NCBI GenBank assembly: GCA_026770585.1
Contig: MU646379.1
Coordinates: forward strand, 332,937 to 343,808
Direction of reading: 5' to 3'
Length of the DNA stretch: 10,872 bases
Source: Baffinella frigidus
Taxonomy: Eukaryota; Cryptophyceae; Cryptomonadales; Baffinellaceae
The notes under the pieces: generated by a model
Databases searched by the model: none
What the model saw: only the letters and a program-made list of their open reading frames with translations
Told to the model about the DNA's origin: nothing
Position numbers and translations under genes: made by a program
Shown here: positions 1 through 6,250 of the stretch, piece by piece
How positions within the stretch are numbered: the first letter of the stretch is position 1
How the letters are laid out: every line of letters starts with the position of its first letter

Positions 1-40
1 CTCCCTCTCCACCTCTCTCCCTCTCTCCCTCTCTCCACCA
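1..40. repeat. CT-rich microsatellite
   Basis: Imperfect run of CTCTCC/CTCCCT units. It abuts the fold-back element starting at 41. A much longer CT tract closes the other end of the window. Confidence 0.9.
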
Positions 41-220
41 AAGTTTCATGGGACAACGGACCGAACACCGGGTAGTTAGGCCTCCGGTATTGACTACGGT
101 AGGCCGTAGGGGCTAGAGGGGGCTCCTATGAAAACCCAGGTCCTATGGACCCTACGGCCTACCGTAGTCAATACCGTAGGCCTAACTACCCGGTTTTCAG
201 TCCGTTATCCCATGAAACTT
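41..220. mobile_element. Family 1 fold-back element (MITE-like), complete copy
   Basis: The 70-bp arm 41-110 is the reverse complement of 151-220 with four mismatches, around a 40-bp loop (111-150). The ends read AAGTTTCATGGG. The arms carry the motif GGTAGTTAGGCCT followed by CGGTATTG. A diverged relative with the same end and arm motif lies at 6078-6250, and a fragment at 8329-8370. I see no clear target-site duplication. Two small reading frames cross it, but they are by-products of the repeat. No transposase is present. The superfamily is unknown. Confidence 0.85.
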
Positions 221-405
221 GAGTCTGCCGGCGGGCCTGTGCCGTTTCGAGAGTGTCTTGAGGACGTGCCGGTAGTAACTTTTTGTACCGCTCGCTCAGA
301 GGCCGGTACTAATTCCGAACGTGACAATACTAACGAGCGTGCCGCAACGGTTGCCTGAAGCGGGTGAGTTTTCTACCAAGACGGTAACTCAACCGGGCAG
401 GATCA

Positions 406-556
406 GTACCAGGAAAAGCTGTGGTGCGTCGACAGGTCATGGGACGGGGGCGGGCTGTGTCCCTACGAGTGGCCTACCGTGGGGTCCTATGGATATTCAC
501 GTATGGTTTATTCTCGAGATCCCTGTGCATTCAGGTGTGTTGAGTCATGGGCGTTG
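406..556 (+). repeat. Direct repeat R, copy 1
   Basis: Starts near GTACCAGGAAAAGCTGTGG and ends near GAGTCATGGGCGTTG. It matches 755-920, at a spacing of 349 bp. Shared blocks include GGTCCTATGGATAT, CACGTATGG and ATCCCTGTGCAT. Copy 1 lacks the G-run plus 30-bp insert found in copy 2. Confidence 0.75.
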
Positions 557-659
557 AGGCCCTGATGTTACAAGGCCTCCACGAAAGGGAACCTATGGTG
601 GCCATGTTGGTTTCAATCCGTAATAACCGCACTTTTCTCGCTCTTGACAGTCGTGGGCC

Positions 660-701
660 GGGGGGGGGGGGCACACCCGAACAACCCACTCTTCCTTCTC
701 C
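660..701 (+). repeat. G-run plus 30-bp short repeat S, copy 1
   Basis: Twelve G residues are followed by a 30-bp body that starts CACACCCGAACAACCCAC and ends CTTCCTTCTCC. The same body occurs at 808-837 and, with one mismatch, at 927-956. The downstream flanks of the three copies are unrelated, so S behaves as a discrete module. Upstream of each copy is GTC(A/G)TG(G/A)GC. Confidence 0.85.
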
Positions 702-754
702 TGTGGTACCCATGGCAGACGTGACAAATCCTTCGTAGCCCGCTGTGTGGATTC

Positions 755-920
755 GTGCCAGGGAAATCTGTGGTGAGTCAACAGGTCATGAGCGGGAGGG
801 GGGGGGGCACACCCGAACAACCCACTCTTCCTTCTCCCTACCGTAAGGTCCTATGGATATCCACGTATGGGTGACTCACGGAATCCCTGTGCATGGCGGT
901 GTGTGGAGTCATGGGCGTCG
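755..920 (+). repeat. Direct repeat R, copy 2
   Basis: Second copy of the repeat at 406-556. It is longer because short repeat S (798-837) replaces about 20 bp between the G-rich segment and CTACCGT. A further S copy begins at its right edge (920). Confidence 0.75.
798..837 (+). repeat. G-run plus 30-bp short repeat S, copy 2
   Basis: Ten G residues then the same 30-bp body as at 672-701, identical. It lies inside direct repeat R copy 2 at a position where copy 1 (about 445-470) has different sequence. Confidence 0.85.
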
Positions 921-956
921 GGGGGGCACACCCGAACGACCCACTCTTCCTTCTCC
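920..956 (+). repeat. G-run plus 30-bp short repeat S, copy 3
   Basis: Seven G residues then the 30-bp body with one change (CGAACGACC instead of CGAACAACC). It follows GAGTCATGGGCGTC, the same sequence that ends direct repeat R copy 1, where S is absent. Confidence 0.85.
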
Positions 957-1000
957 AGCGGTGCCGCGTCTACCACGGGCGCTGCACCAGACCTGAGTCG

Positions 1001-1064
1001 AAGGCGGTAGAGGGTTTTTCGTGAATAAAGGCGGTAGAGGGGTTTTCGTGATTTTTTTTGAATA
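1001..1064 (+). repeat. Tandem duplication, unit about 27-37 bp
   Basis: AAGGCGGTAGAGGG followed by TTTTCGTGA and AATA occurs twice in tandem, at 1001-1027 and 1028-1064. The second unit carries an extra run of eight T. Confidence 0.8.
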
Positions 1065-1118
1065 AACCACAAGAGGGTCATCCCCAAGACCCTACGGTAG
1101 GGACACAGGCTGGTCCTG

Positions 1119-1290
1119 CCACGCAAGAGTGTAGGGCTGACCTGGGAAAACAAGCCAGTTCACACGGAATTTGTAACAGCTTTCCGAAATTTCGATTTTT
1201 CTGTGGGAAGAATGTCCACTTATCAACTTAAGAAATAGTCGAATTCGACTATTTCTCCTGTGGGCCACTCTGCCCCAGAATCTTGCGTGG
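1119..1290. mobile_element. Family 4 MITE-like element (CCACGC ends), 172 bp
   Basis: Begins CCACGCAAGA at 1119 and ends TCTTGCGTGG at 1290, giving 10-bp inverted ends. The dinucleotide TG lies on both sides (1117-1118 and 1291-1292), consistent with a 2-bp target duplication. The right end read inward, CCACGC-AGATTCT-GG, closely matches the left end of the element at 3895. It contains a perfect 26-bp palindrome off-centre (1231-1256). It has no coding capacity. Confidence 0.65.
1231..1256. other. Perfect 26-bp palindrome
   Basis: AGAAATAGTCGAA is followed immediately by its exact reverse complement TTCGACTATTTCT, with no loop. It lies inside the element at 1119-1290 but not at its centre. 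It could be a cruciform site or the core of an older insertion. Confidence 0.9.
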
Positions 1291-1367
1291 TGCGGTCCAC
1301 CCGAGGCTAGAAATCAGACCATTTTGAAACTGGGGTGAATATGAGCTCGGCGTTCGTGCCACGCCCA

Positions 1368-1542
1368 CACGAGGCTATCCATGCGAACATAATAAAAAGG
1401 CGTTTTAAAATTTGTGGGGAAATGATCACGTTTCCGTACGGATGTCCGTACGGAAACGTGATCAAATGCTGACTTTTGGCGTGTTTCCTGGGCAATAATC
1501 CAATAATTAACTTATGAATCTGTTCGCATGGATAGCCTCGTG
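1368..1542. mobile_element. Family 2 MITE, copy 1, 175 bp
   Basis: The 22-bp perfect inverted ends begin CACGAGGCTATCCATGCG at 1368 and close at 1542. A second copy of exactly the same length is at 3602-3776. The centre holds a hairpin (1424-1463) with outer stem GATCACGTTTCC and a 7-bp inner stem GTACGGA around a TG loop. The inner stem differs from that of copy 2. The sequence between hairpin and right end, including GGCGTGTTTCCTGGGCAATA, is shared by both copies. I could not identify a target duplication. Confidence 0.92.
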
Positions 1543-1611
1543 GGGGCAGCGGGCTACGAAGGGAGTTTCGGCCCAAATCCGATCCGGACCTGCGGGAGGC
1601 TCTTGTTAGAT

Positions 1612-1665
1612 TAGAGCGGTGCGCAGAGAAGTTGGCCACGGAAATAATGAAAAATGGGTAAAGTT
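1612..1665. mobile_element. Family 5 solo arm (truncated MITE)
   Basis: TAGAGCGGTGCGCAGAGAAG and the following GTTGGCCACGGAAATAATG match the left arm of the element at 8111-8285 for about 50 bp. I find no matching right arm downstream, so this is a truncated copy or a one-ended remnant. The TA and the GAGC-N12-AGTTGGCC terminal pattern are intact. Confidence 0.7.
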
Positions 1666-1734
1666 AACAGTTATACGTTTTGAGCCGGGCCCACGGAGCT
1701 GCGCACTGCCGACCCGCGTTTCGCTTTTATATTT

Positions 1735-1869
1735 TACGGAGATAATAATTGATTAATTGCTTTTGGGGCATCGAAAAGTCCCACATAAATGCTTTATTAT
1801 ACTAGTATGGCCCAATTGTGAAGTCATTTTCGCTGCCCACAAGCAATTAATCAACACTTGTACGGAGAT
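1735..1869. mobile_element. Short element with perfect 9-bp target duplication
   Basis: TACGGAGAT occurs at 1735-1743 and again at 1861-1869, bracketing a 117-bp segment. Near the segment ends is an inverted pair TTGATTAATTGC / GCAATTAATCAA with partly paired flanks extending to GAAAA / TTTTC. A 9-bp duplication is typical of the Mutator (MULE) superfamily, but the outermost 5-6 bp of the two ends do not match, so the assignment is tentative. Confidence 0.55.
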
Positions 1870-1954
1870 TAGCCTCCGCCCCCGTGTTCTGATCGTCTCC
1901 GAGCCCGCCATCCCCACCGGCCGAATTCATGTGGAAAATCAACAATTTTTTCAA

Positions 1955-2007
1955 AAGTCGGCCATGAATTTTACTACAAATAACGATCTTTACTAGTGAT
2001 ATTTAAG
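1955..2007. mobile_element. Family 7 fragment
   Basis: ATGAATTTTACTACA-A-AA-GATC-TT and the downstream TAGTGATATTTAAG resemble the loop region of the AT-rich fold-back at 7708-7851 (ATGAAATTTACTACAC ... TAGTAATATTAAAG). No complete arms are seen here. Probably an old fragment. Confidence 0.4.
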
Positions 2008-2408
2008 TAACATTGCTAACCGAAATTTCCTGCGAAGCCCACTGTGTGGTAGGGGCCCGGTGAAGACTTGCACGGCGTTCGCGGCTGTGTGTAAAGTAGT
2101 TAGCGGCAACAGGTTACGGATGGTGAGGGTGTCAGGAGAGACCTGATGGGGCCGGAAGTGGATGGCAGGGGTACGCGTGCTGACCAGGCGCCTCCTGAGC
2201 ACCACAAAAACCTCTCTTTCAGAACAACGCCGGGGAAGATGTGCGTCCGCGCAGCACAGCAGCACCTCGTGTTGAGAAGAGCAGGGCAGCGCATCCGTGT
2301 CAGCACAGCGCGGCACCTCTTTCTGTTTCAGCAGCAAAACACCATGCCGAGGAGGAGGAGGACGCCTCCTAGACCCACACAGGGCGCTACGTGGGGGTAT
2401 TCCATGCT
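2008..2408. other. No recognisable gene
   Basis: Mostly unassigned sequence. Reading frames of 145 codons (+, 2146-2583) and 187 codons (-, 1993-2556) cross it, but both run into the element and minisatellite at 2375-2549 and resemble no family I know. Two polypyrimidine-CAG stretches, ending near 2221 (CTCTCTTTCAG) and 2331 (CTTTCTGTTTCAG), look like possible 3' splice sites. I have no partner exon to support them. Confidence 0.4.
2341..2373 (+). repeat. Direct repeat flanking a family 4 element, left copy
   Basis: Contains ATGCCG, then a purine-rich GAGGAG stretch, then GGACGCCTCCTAGA. A similar 33-bp copy lies at 2552-2584, immediately beyond the element at 2375-2549. The pair is imperfect, so it is older than, or unrelated to, the insertion. 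Confidence 0.7.
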
Positions 2409-2549
2409 CGTTCTTGGAGCCGTTTCCTCGTTCTTGGAGCCGTTTTCTTCCAAAAATTCTTGGAGCCGTTTTCTTCCAAAATTGACGTTTGAATACTATT
2501 TTCCCTCGAAAATTGACTTTTGGATACCCCCCCCTCCAGTCTTGCGTGG
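2375..2549. mobile_element. Family 4 MITE-like element, 175 bp, carrying a minisatellite
   Basis: The left end CCACACAGGGC and the right end (read inward) CCACGCAAGAC both lead to a G-run and GGTAT(T)CC about 28 bp in. The dinucleotide AC flanks both sides (2373-2374 and 2550-2551). The right side read inward continues CCAAAAGTCAATTT, a motif found at the same place in the copies at 3895 and 7947. The left third carries repeats of a 20-bp minisatellite. The left end is diverged, so the boundary is less secure than the right. Confidence 0.55.
2409..2490 (+). repeat. Minisatellite (C)GTTCTTGGAGCCGTTTTC
   Basis: Three imperfect units of about 19-28 bp, the last two followed by TTCCAAAA. A related array occurs at 7288-7362, where units read GTTATTGGAACCATTTTC and similar. 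Confidence 0.75.
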
Positions 2550-2551
2550 AC

Positions 2552-2584
2552 AGCATGCCGCAGAGGAGAAGGACGCCTCCTAGA
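2552..2584 (+). repeat. Direct repeat flanking a family 4 element, right copy
   Basis: AGCATGCCG, then GAGGAGAAGGACGCCTCC and TAGA. Partner of 2341-2373. Confidence 0.7.
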
Positions 2585-2809
2585 TCCTAGAAGTGGACCA
2601 CTTCCCGATTCTGGCGTTTGGCGTTTCTGGTGGCACAGCACCGGCGGGAAACACTGGAGCAGATCGGGGGCTGGCGCGAGGATGAAACTGGGTGAGTTGA
2701 GGGGGCAATCAAATTTCATGGCAATCAAATGCATGGCGATCAAATTTCTGAACAGGGCCCAACGACCCCCTAATTAGATACCCGATTCTCATGGTGCGGG
2801 GGGGAACTC

Positions 2810-3028
2810 TAGCTTTGTCTCAGACTATTTGGGCTTTAGGGTTTAGGGTTTAGGGTTTAGGGTTTAGGGTTTTCCCGGGCTCTTTCCCGCTCCAACGTTG
2901 ACGGACGTGTATCGCAATACCGCGAACCCAGCATGTCAACTTGAGAACAGTGGGTCACCCCGAGTTATCTTCCCCCGTTTTCCTCTTAAGCCTGCTAATG
3001 AATTCTTTTCTCAGATGAGGCAGAGCTA
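2810..3028. mobile_element. Family 6 element, copy 1, interrupted by telomere repeats
   Basis: TA then GCTTTGTCTCAG at the left. The right end read inward is TA then GCTCTGCCTCATC. TA at both edges fits a Tc1/mariner-like target duplication. The interior matches the copies at 4221, 4712-4829 (inverted) and 10554-10691 (inverted) through GGGCTCTTTCCCGCTCCAA, GTTGACGG, the GTA-CGC-A segment and AGCATGTCAACTTGAGAA. The 9-bp-stem hairpin found here in the other copies is missing. Five TTTAGGG units stand in its place (2835-2873). Confidence 0.75.
2835..2873 (+). repeat. Interstitial telomere repeat, (TTTAGGG)5 plus TTTT
   Basis: Five perfect TTTAGGG units plus TTTT, flanked by TTTGGGC on the left and CCCGGGCTC on the right. 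In the copy at 4221-4525 the same flanks are joined by CCACCAATCAGGTGAG. About 16 bp was therefore lost and telomere repeat gained. It is in the opposite orientation to the other telomere-like blocks of the window and is the only perfect one, so it is probably the youngest. Confidence 0.95.
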
Positions 3029-3273
3029 GGACCTCGATTGGCAGACTCGGGGCCTGACGAAGCGGACGAGCGCGCGGATAGTTGAGGTTCTGCGCGCCGC
3101 AGGAGAGAGAAACGTACGTTTGTTACCAAGGGGCAGCACTAGATTGCAACCGACACGTATTATCCGCAGATATTTGCGGGTGGAAAACGTTGCCAACGAA
3201 GAGAAACGATTTTTCTCCAGACGTGGCCGATTTGTGAGGAAGAATTGTGAGCTGACCGCAATCCACGAACTCT

Positions 3274-3492
3274 CCACTGGAGGCTGAAAGAGGGGGTATT
3301 TTAAATGGGGGGTTGTTAAATTTAGTACCATTCACGGGCAGGCGTGGTCACGTATCGGGCGGTATAACGCCAGATACGTGACCAAACGCCCCTATTGTGT
3401 GAAATTTACTGCACACATTGTTTTCTCCTTCACTTGTAAAGGACTTGTAAACTTAAAACTTTTAAAATAGCCCCTCTTCCAGTCTCGAGTGG
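3274..3492. mobile_element. Family 3 MITE, copy 1, 219 bp
   Basis: Right end (read inward) CCACTCGAGACTGGAAGAGG; left end CCACTGGAGGCTGAAAGAGG, somewhat mutated. CT lies on both sides (3272-3273, 3493-3494). The second copy at 7458-7677 matches throughout, including CACGGGCAGGCGTGGTCACG and ACTTGTAAAGGACTTGTAA. A central hairpin (3346-3383) has an 11-bp outer stem GGTCACGTATC and an inner tip that differs from copy 2. Confidence 0.9.
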
Positions 3493-3601
3493 CTAAGCAG
3501 TCGTCCCGCGTAGTACGGACCACCAGGAGAGCAATGCCGCGTTTTTTCAAGCTCACTTCGGAACATATCAGAATCTGTGGCGATCTTAAAGCTTCCAACC
3601 T

Positions 3602-3776
3602 CACGAGGCTATCCATGCGAACAGAATAAAAGGGTGTTTTAAAAAATTGTGGGGAAATGATCACGTTTCCCCCGAAAAAACGGGAGGAAACGTGATCCTT
3701 CGCTAACTTTTGGCGTGTTTCCTGGGCAATAATCCAATAATTGACTTATGAATTTGTTCGCACGGATAGCCTCGTG
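3602..3776. mobile_element. Family 2 MITE, copy 2, 175 bp
   Basis: Ends CACGAGGCTATCCATGCGAA (3602) and its inverse with one mismatch at 3776. It has the same length and order of blocks as copy 1 (1368-1542). The central hairpin (3659-3697) keeps the 12-bp outer stem GATCACGTTTCC, but its tip is CCCG-A6-CGGG instead of GTACGGA-TG-TCCGTAC. Confidence 0.92.
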
Positions 3777-3894
3777 TGGAACGCCGAAGATGAGGCTGGA
3801 TATGCTGTTTTAGGCTTCAAAACAAGGCTAAGGTGAGTGAATTTACCCACATATTGTGTTATGTTCCCGAGATTAAATCGGTCTGCTCGCCGCA

Positions 3895-4194
3895 CCACGC
3901 CAGATTCTTGGAAGGTGTTGCCAAAAGTCAATTTCCCCTCAAGGCAGTGGTTTTCAAAAGTTGCCAACCGTAGAGCCAATCTGGTAGGACTTGGCCAGGG
4001 CGAACTTCCAAGTTACCAAGATTCCAACTTCAAAAAGGTTTTAAAGGCGAAAAAGCGCACCAGTTCGAATTTACCTGGTACAAATGGAAGTTGGAAGTTC
4101 GCGACTTGGAAGTTCGCCCTGGCCAAGTCCTACCAGATTGGCTCTATCCTGATACGGTTTCAAAAAATCAACGCCCTCCTCCACTCTGGCGTGG
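3895..4194. mobile_element. Family 4 MITE containing a nested family 5 MITE
   Basis: Ends CCACGCCAGA and TCTGGCGTGG, with CA on both sides (3893-3894, 4195-4196). Subtracting the nested insertion with one TA leaves 126 bp, exactly the length of the empty relative at 7948-8073. The two align through TTGCCAAAAGTC, GGCAGTGGTTTTCAAAAG and the CAAAAAATCAAC/GAAAAAATCAAC block. The insertion lies in the central palindrome CCGTATC-CT-GATACGG of the host. Confidence 0.93.
3971..4146. mobile_element. Family 5 MITE nested in a family 4 MITE, TA target duplication
   Basis: TA at 3971-3972 and 4145-4146. Starting from TAGAGCCAATCTGG the two arms are perfect reverse complements for 43 bp (3971-4013 and 4104-4146), then partly paired. 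Removing 174 bp restores a gap-free alignment of the host with 7948-8073, so the TA duplication is directly demonstrated. The perfect arms suggest a recent insertion. Terminal pattern GAGC-N12-ACTTGGCC is shared with 8111-8285 and 10187-10353. TA duplication fits Tc1/mariner (Stowaway-like) MITEs. Confidence 0.95.
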
Positions 4195-4220
4195 CAGGAG
4201 AGCACCGACGCGTGAGATCC

Positions 4221-4525
4221 TAGCGCTGTCTCCGTTTATTTGGGCCCACCAATCAGGTGAGCCCGGGCTCTTCCCCGCTCCAAAACAATTGTACCGCAAA
4301 CCCGGCATGTCAACTTCACTCCGACCCACAAGATTTCAGCTAAGTCAACCAGCCCACCTAAGTCAACTTTCCCCTGATTTCGTTTAGATGGACCCTGCCA
4401 CCATGGCCGGAATTTGACTTAAGGCGCTGGTTTTCAGGGGGAGTTGACTGAGGCGAAATGTTCTGGATCCGAGTGAACTTGAGAAAAGTCTGATGTCAAC
4501 AGTCAACCCAGGTGAGGCAGCGCTA
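4221..4525. mobile_element. Family 6 element, copy 2, 305 bp
   Basis: TA then GCGCTGTCTC at the left; right end read inward is TA then GCGCTGCCTC. Near the left end a hairpin (4242-4264) pairs GGGC(C/T)CACC with GGTGAGCCC. The interior is a longer imperfect fold-back (about 4308-4381 with 4400-4500), with paired GTCAAC-TT-CCCCTGA and TCAGGGGGAGTTGAC. It begins 26 bp after the family 4 element at 3895-4194. Confidence 0.75.
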
Positions 4526-4526
4526 G

Positions 4527-4705
4527 CACCTCCTGGCACTGACGACCGGCGCCTTACCAAGTAGGCCACCGTCGTGTACCAAAAAGGTTGTACTTATCCA
4601 GGAGGATAAGGACCTGCTACAGGAGGAGGTTGGGTGGTCGTGTCCACTCCCACCCTCAAGCACGGCAAAAAAGCGTCCCAAACGGCCTGTTCCGCGATGT
4701 GCGCG
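4527..4705 (+). pseudogene. Coding-like fragment, unrecognised
   Basis: An open stretch of 59 codons with no ATG begins right after the family 6 element and ends at a stop at about 4703-4705. It reads protein-like, with an acidic stretch (VLIQEDKDLLQEEVGW) followed by a basic KKRPKRP that could be a nuclear-localisation-type motif. Other frames are also open, as expected in GC-rich DNA. This could be a gene remnant split by family 6 elements at 4221-4525 and 4712-4829, or chance. I do not recognise any family. Confidence 0.22.
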
Positions 4706-4711
4706 CGGTTC

Positions 4712-4829
4712 CTGACAGACTATTCTCAAGTTGACATGCTGGGTTTGCAGTACAACTCCGTCAACCTTAGAGCGGAAACGAGCCTGGGCTCACCAGATTG
4801 GTGAGCCCAAATAAACCGCGGCAGAGTTG
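4712..4829 (-). mobile_element. Family 6 element, copy 3, one end only, inverted
   Basis: Read on the minus strand it follows the family 6 left end: ATTTGGGCTCACCAATCTGG, TTCCGCTCTAAGGTTGACGG, TACTGCAAACCCAGCATG and TCAACTTGAGAATAGTC. The hairpin at 4786-4808 is a perfect 9-bp stem (GGGCTCACC / GGTGAGCCC). The terminal CTAG has become TTGG, and no second end is evident. It is probably truncated. It could also form the far arm of a composite with 4221. Confidence 0.7.
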
Positions 4830-5374
4830 GGACCTGGCAAGGGAAGAGGCTTTCCCTGCTCCGCGATGCGTACGTGGATCCGGACGCGCTCCTCCTCTGC
4901 GAGAGCCTTCTCTTCTGGGCTCTCCTGGAAGGCACTGAACGCCGCGTACGAGTACGCCGCCTGTGTACAAGGAAGCTGTGCGATCAACCACCAACTTCGT
5001 CTGGGAACGAAGGGGCCAGTGTGGAGGGGATCGAGTGCTGCTGGGGCACGTGACACCGCTCGAAAGTCGCAGCTGATCACCCCCCGCTGTTGGGTATTGG
5101 TGCTCCTGTGCATGTACCGTGCTTCGGCAAAGACACTGAGCGTCTCTCGCAAATAGCAAGAGCTCTGTGGTACCTTCGCCTGACGCTCATCGGCGTTGTC
5201 TCCGCGCCGAAACGCCGACTTCGCAACGCGCTCCTCTCGTCCATTGCAACACCCGAGGTTCAGCTGCAGCGTCTCGCCCTCCTGCCCGCACGGGTTCTCG
5301 ATGCTGCTCTGCTCCGCGCCCATTCGAATTCTGCACGCCCGAGGTTTTGTTTTTCACCACGCAGGATCAGATGA
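4805..5374 (+). pseudogene. Coding-like region with one internal stop, unrecognised
   Basis: One frame stays open for 570 bp apart from a TGA at 5051-5053. Part one includes LLRDAYVDPDALLLCESLLF (from about 4856); part two includes the leucine-rich DTERLSQIARALWYLRLTLI and RLALLPARVLDAALLRAHS. Codons mostly end in G or C. The frame terminates in TGA inside the CCACGC end of the family 4 remnant at 5357. A competing 177-codon minus-strand frame (4790-5323) covers the same DNA, so strand is uncertain. This is best viewed as possible gene debris between transposons. No family is recognised. Confidence 0.25.
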
Positions 5375-5475
5375 GTCTTCTCTCAAAAGTCAACTCAGAT
5401 TGAGGCCTCTCTAAATGTGTCATCAGTAAACTGGCAACTTTTGGGCGTCTCACGGAGGGGGCACGGACACACGGT
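5357..5475. mobile_element. Family 4 remnant
   Basis: CCACGCAGGATCAGATGA at 5357 is followed, at the same 27-bp distance as in the copy at 3895, by CAAAAGTCAACT. Further right CTGGCAACTTTTGGGCG is the inverse of the internal CCAAAAGTTGCC motif. The right terminus is too degraded to place, so the end coordinate is approximate. Confidence 0.4.
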
Positions 5476-5630
5476 ACATTCTTTGGGAGGGTGTCTAGGT
5501 GTTCCAAAACAAGACCGGTGTACGAGCCGTAAGAAGCTGTATCTTCAAGGGGGTCTCGGGGCGGAGGGTGAAGCAAGGGTCCCCCTGGGTGAAGCTGGAG
5601 GGGGCCTGGCGCGGGGTGTGCTCAACTGAA

Positions 5631-5837
5631 ATGTCTGGGGACGAGGGAGGAGGTGGCTACTTCTCGGCCGGTCAGGATGCGCTCGGAGACGAGGACACGG
5701 GAGCCGGGCGGAAGCGGAATGCGGAGCGGCAGCTTGCAGCTGAGCGGGACCGTCGCAAAGCGATGAAAACCAAGCTGCAGGCACTGCGCCACCCTGCAGT
5801 GTGTGCTGACCCCAACGCTGGCACCCAGCCGCGCTAG
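5631..5837 (+). CDS. Hypothetical 68-residue protein with basic helix, possibly partial
   Basis: Unrecognised as a whole. Residues 1-26 are acidic and glycine-rich (MSGDEGGGGYF...). Residues 27-53 form a highly charged, helix-prone segment containing AERDRRKAMK and LQALR. The spacing ER-x-RR-x7-x-ALR resembles the basic region and first helix of bHLH transcription factors. The conserved loop and second helix are not encoded in the 15 residues that follow, so an intron, truncation or mere resemblance is possible. I chose the ATG at 5631 (GAAATGT, purine at -3). The frame is open upstream to 5499 with a less protein-like start. About two thirds of codons end in G or C. It lies in the one GC-rich, element-poor stretch of the window. 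Confidence 0.35.
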   Translation: MSGDEGGGGYFSAGQDALGDEDTGAGRKRNAERQLAAERDRRKAMKTKLQALRHPAVCADPNAGTQPR

Positions 5838-6077
5838 GGAAAACCGGCCCTTCGCGGTGCTAGCACGACGGTGCCGTGCAAGCCTTGCCGGTCCTGCGGC
5901 TGAACAGGCAGGTCTGGCTGAAAGGGCGCACTCGGAGGGCCAGCGCCCCCAGCGTGTGCACCCCGGCCGTCAGGGGGTGGCTGCGTGTCGCGTTCTGCTT
6001 TAGGTGGAATTGTTCGCGGGGGGGGGGGGCGTGCGGTTCGCGAGAGAGGCTTGCGGCAGGCTGCCTCGCCTCAACTA
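5838..6077. other. GC-rich stretch, possibly coding-related, with G-run
   Basis: Follows the 68-codon frame. A second frame (5803-6003, +) is open for 66 codons with alanine- and arginine-rich content, but nothing is recognisable. An 11-12 base G-run near 6018-6028 could mark mutable or hard-to-sequence DNA. Length errors in such runs could hide a frame continuation. Confidence 0.3.
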
Positions 6078-6250
6078 AGTCGTAAAACGTGCCAAACGTT
6101 CGGTAGTTTCTCCTACGGCATTGCCTAGGACTTCCTACCGCAGGCCAAAATCCTAGGACATTTTGGTCCTAGGAACCCTCGGCCTGCGGTAGGTCCTAAC
6201 TAACTCCGTAGGGAAACTACCGAACGTTTGGCACGTTTCCCTATGAAACT
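6078..6250. mobile_element. Family 1 fold-back element, second copy
   Basis: 6085-6146 pairs with 6181-6238 (62 and 58 bp, a few gaps), starting AAACGTGCCAAACGTTCGG. The right flank extends to the family 1 end: read inward, AGTTTCATAGGGAAACG. The arm motif GGTAGTTT-CCTACGG and CATTGCCTA matches the 41-220 copy. The loop contains a secondary hairpin CCAAAAT-CCTAGGAC-ATTTTGG. The left terminal 10 bp are degraded. Confidence 0.8.

Noticed and set aside
437-920. Repeats with spacer-like intervals suggesting a CRISPR array
   Set aside because: Spacings are irregular (107-134 bp), the 30-bp body occurs only three times, and the genome is eukaryotic with no cas genes.
1993-2556. 187-codon minus-strand reading frame
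   Set aside because: It runs through the family 4 element and the minisatellite. Repeated peptides such as NGSKNE come from the minisatellite units, and there is no recognisable domain.
3781-3894. Segment sharing AAGATGAGGCTG with 10089-10104
   Set aside because: A single 12-bp match without further similarity; not enough to call a repeat.
4020-4100. Possible tRNA-like GTTCGAAT T-loop
   Set aside because: It lies in the loop of the nested MITE. No acceptor stem, A box or cloverleaf can be drawn.
4790-5323. 177-codon minus-strand reading frame
   Set aside because: Its end lies in the family 6 terminal hairpin, and the overlapping plus-strand frame is at least as protein-like. Neither has a recognised domain, so only a low-confidence coding-like region is reported.
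6018-6028. G-run as a possible frameshift site joining coding frames
   Set aside because: No convincing protein continuity on either side. It may simply be a homopolymer or sequencing difficulty.
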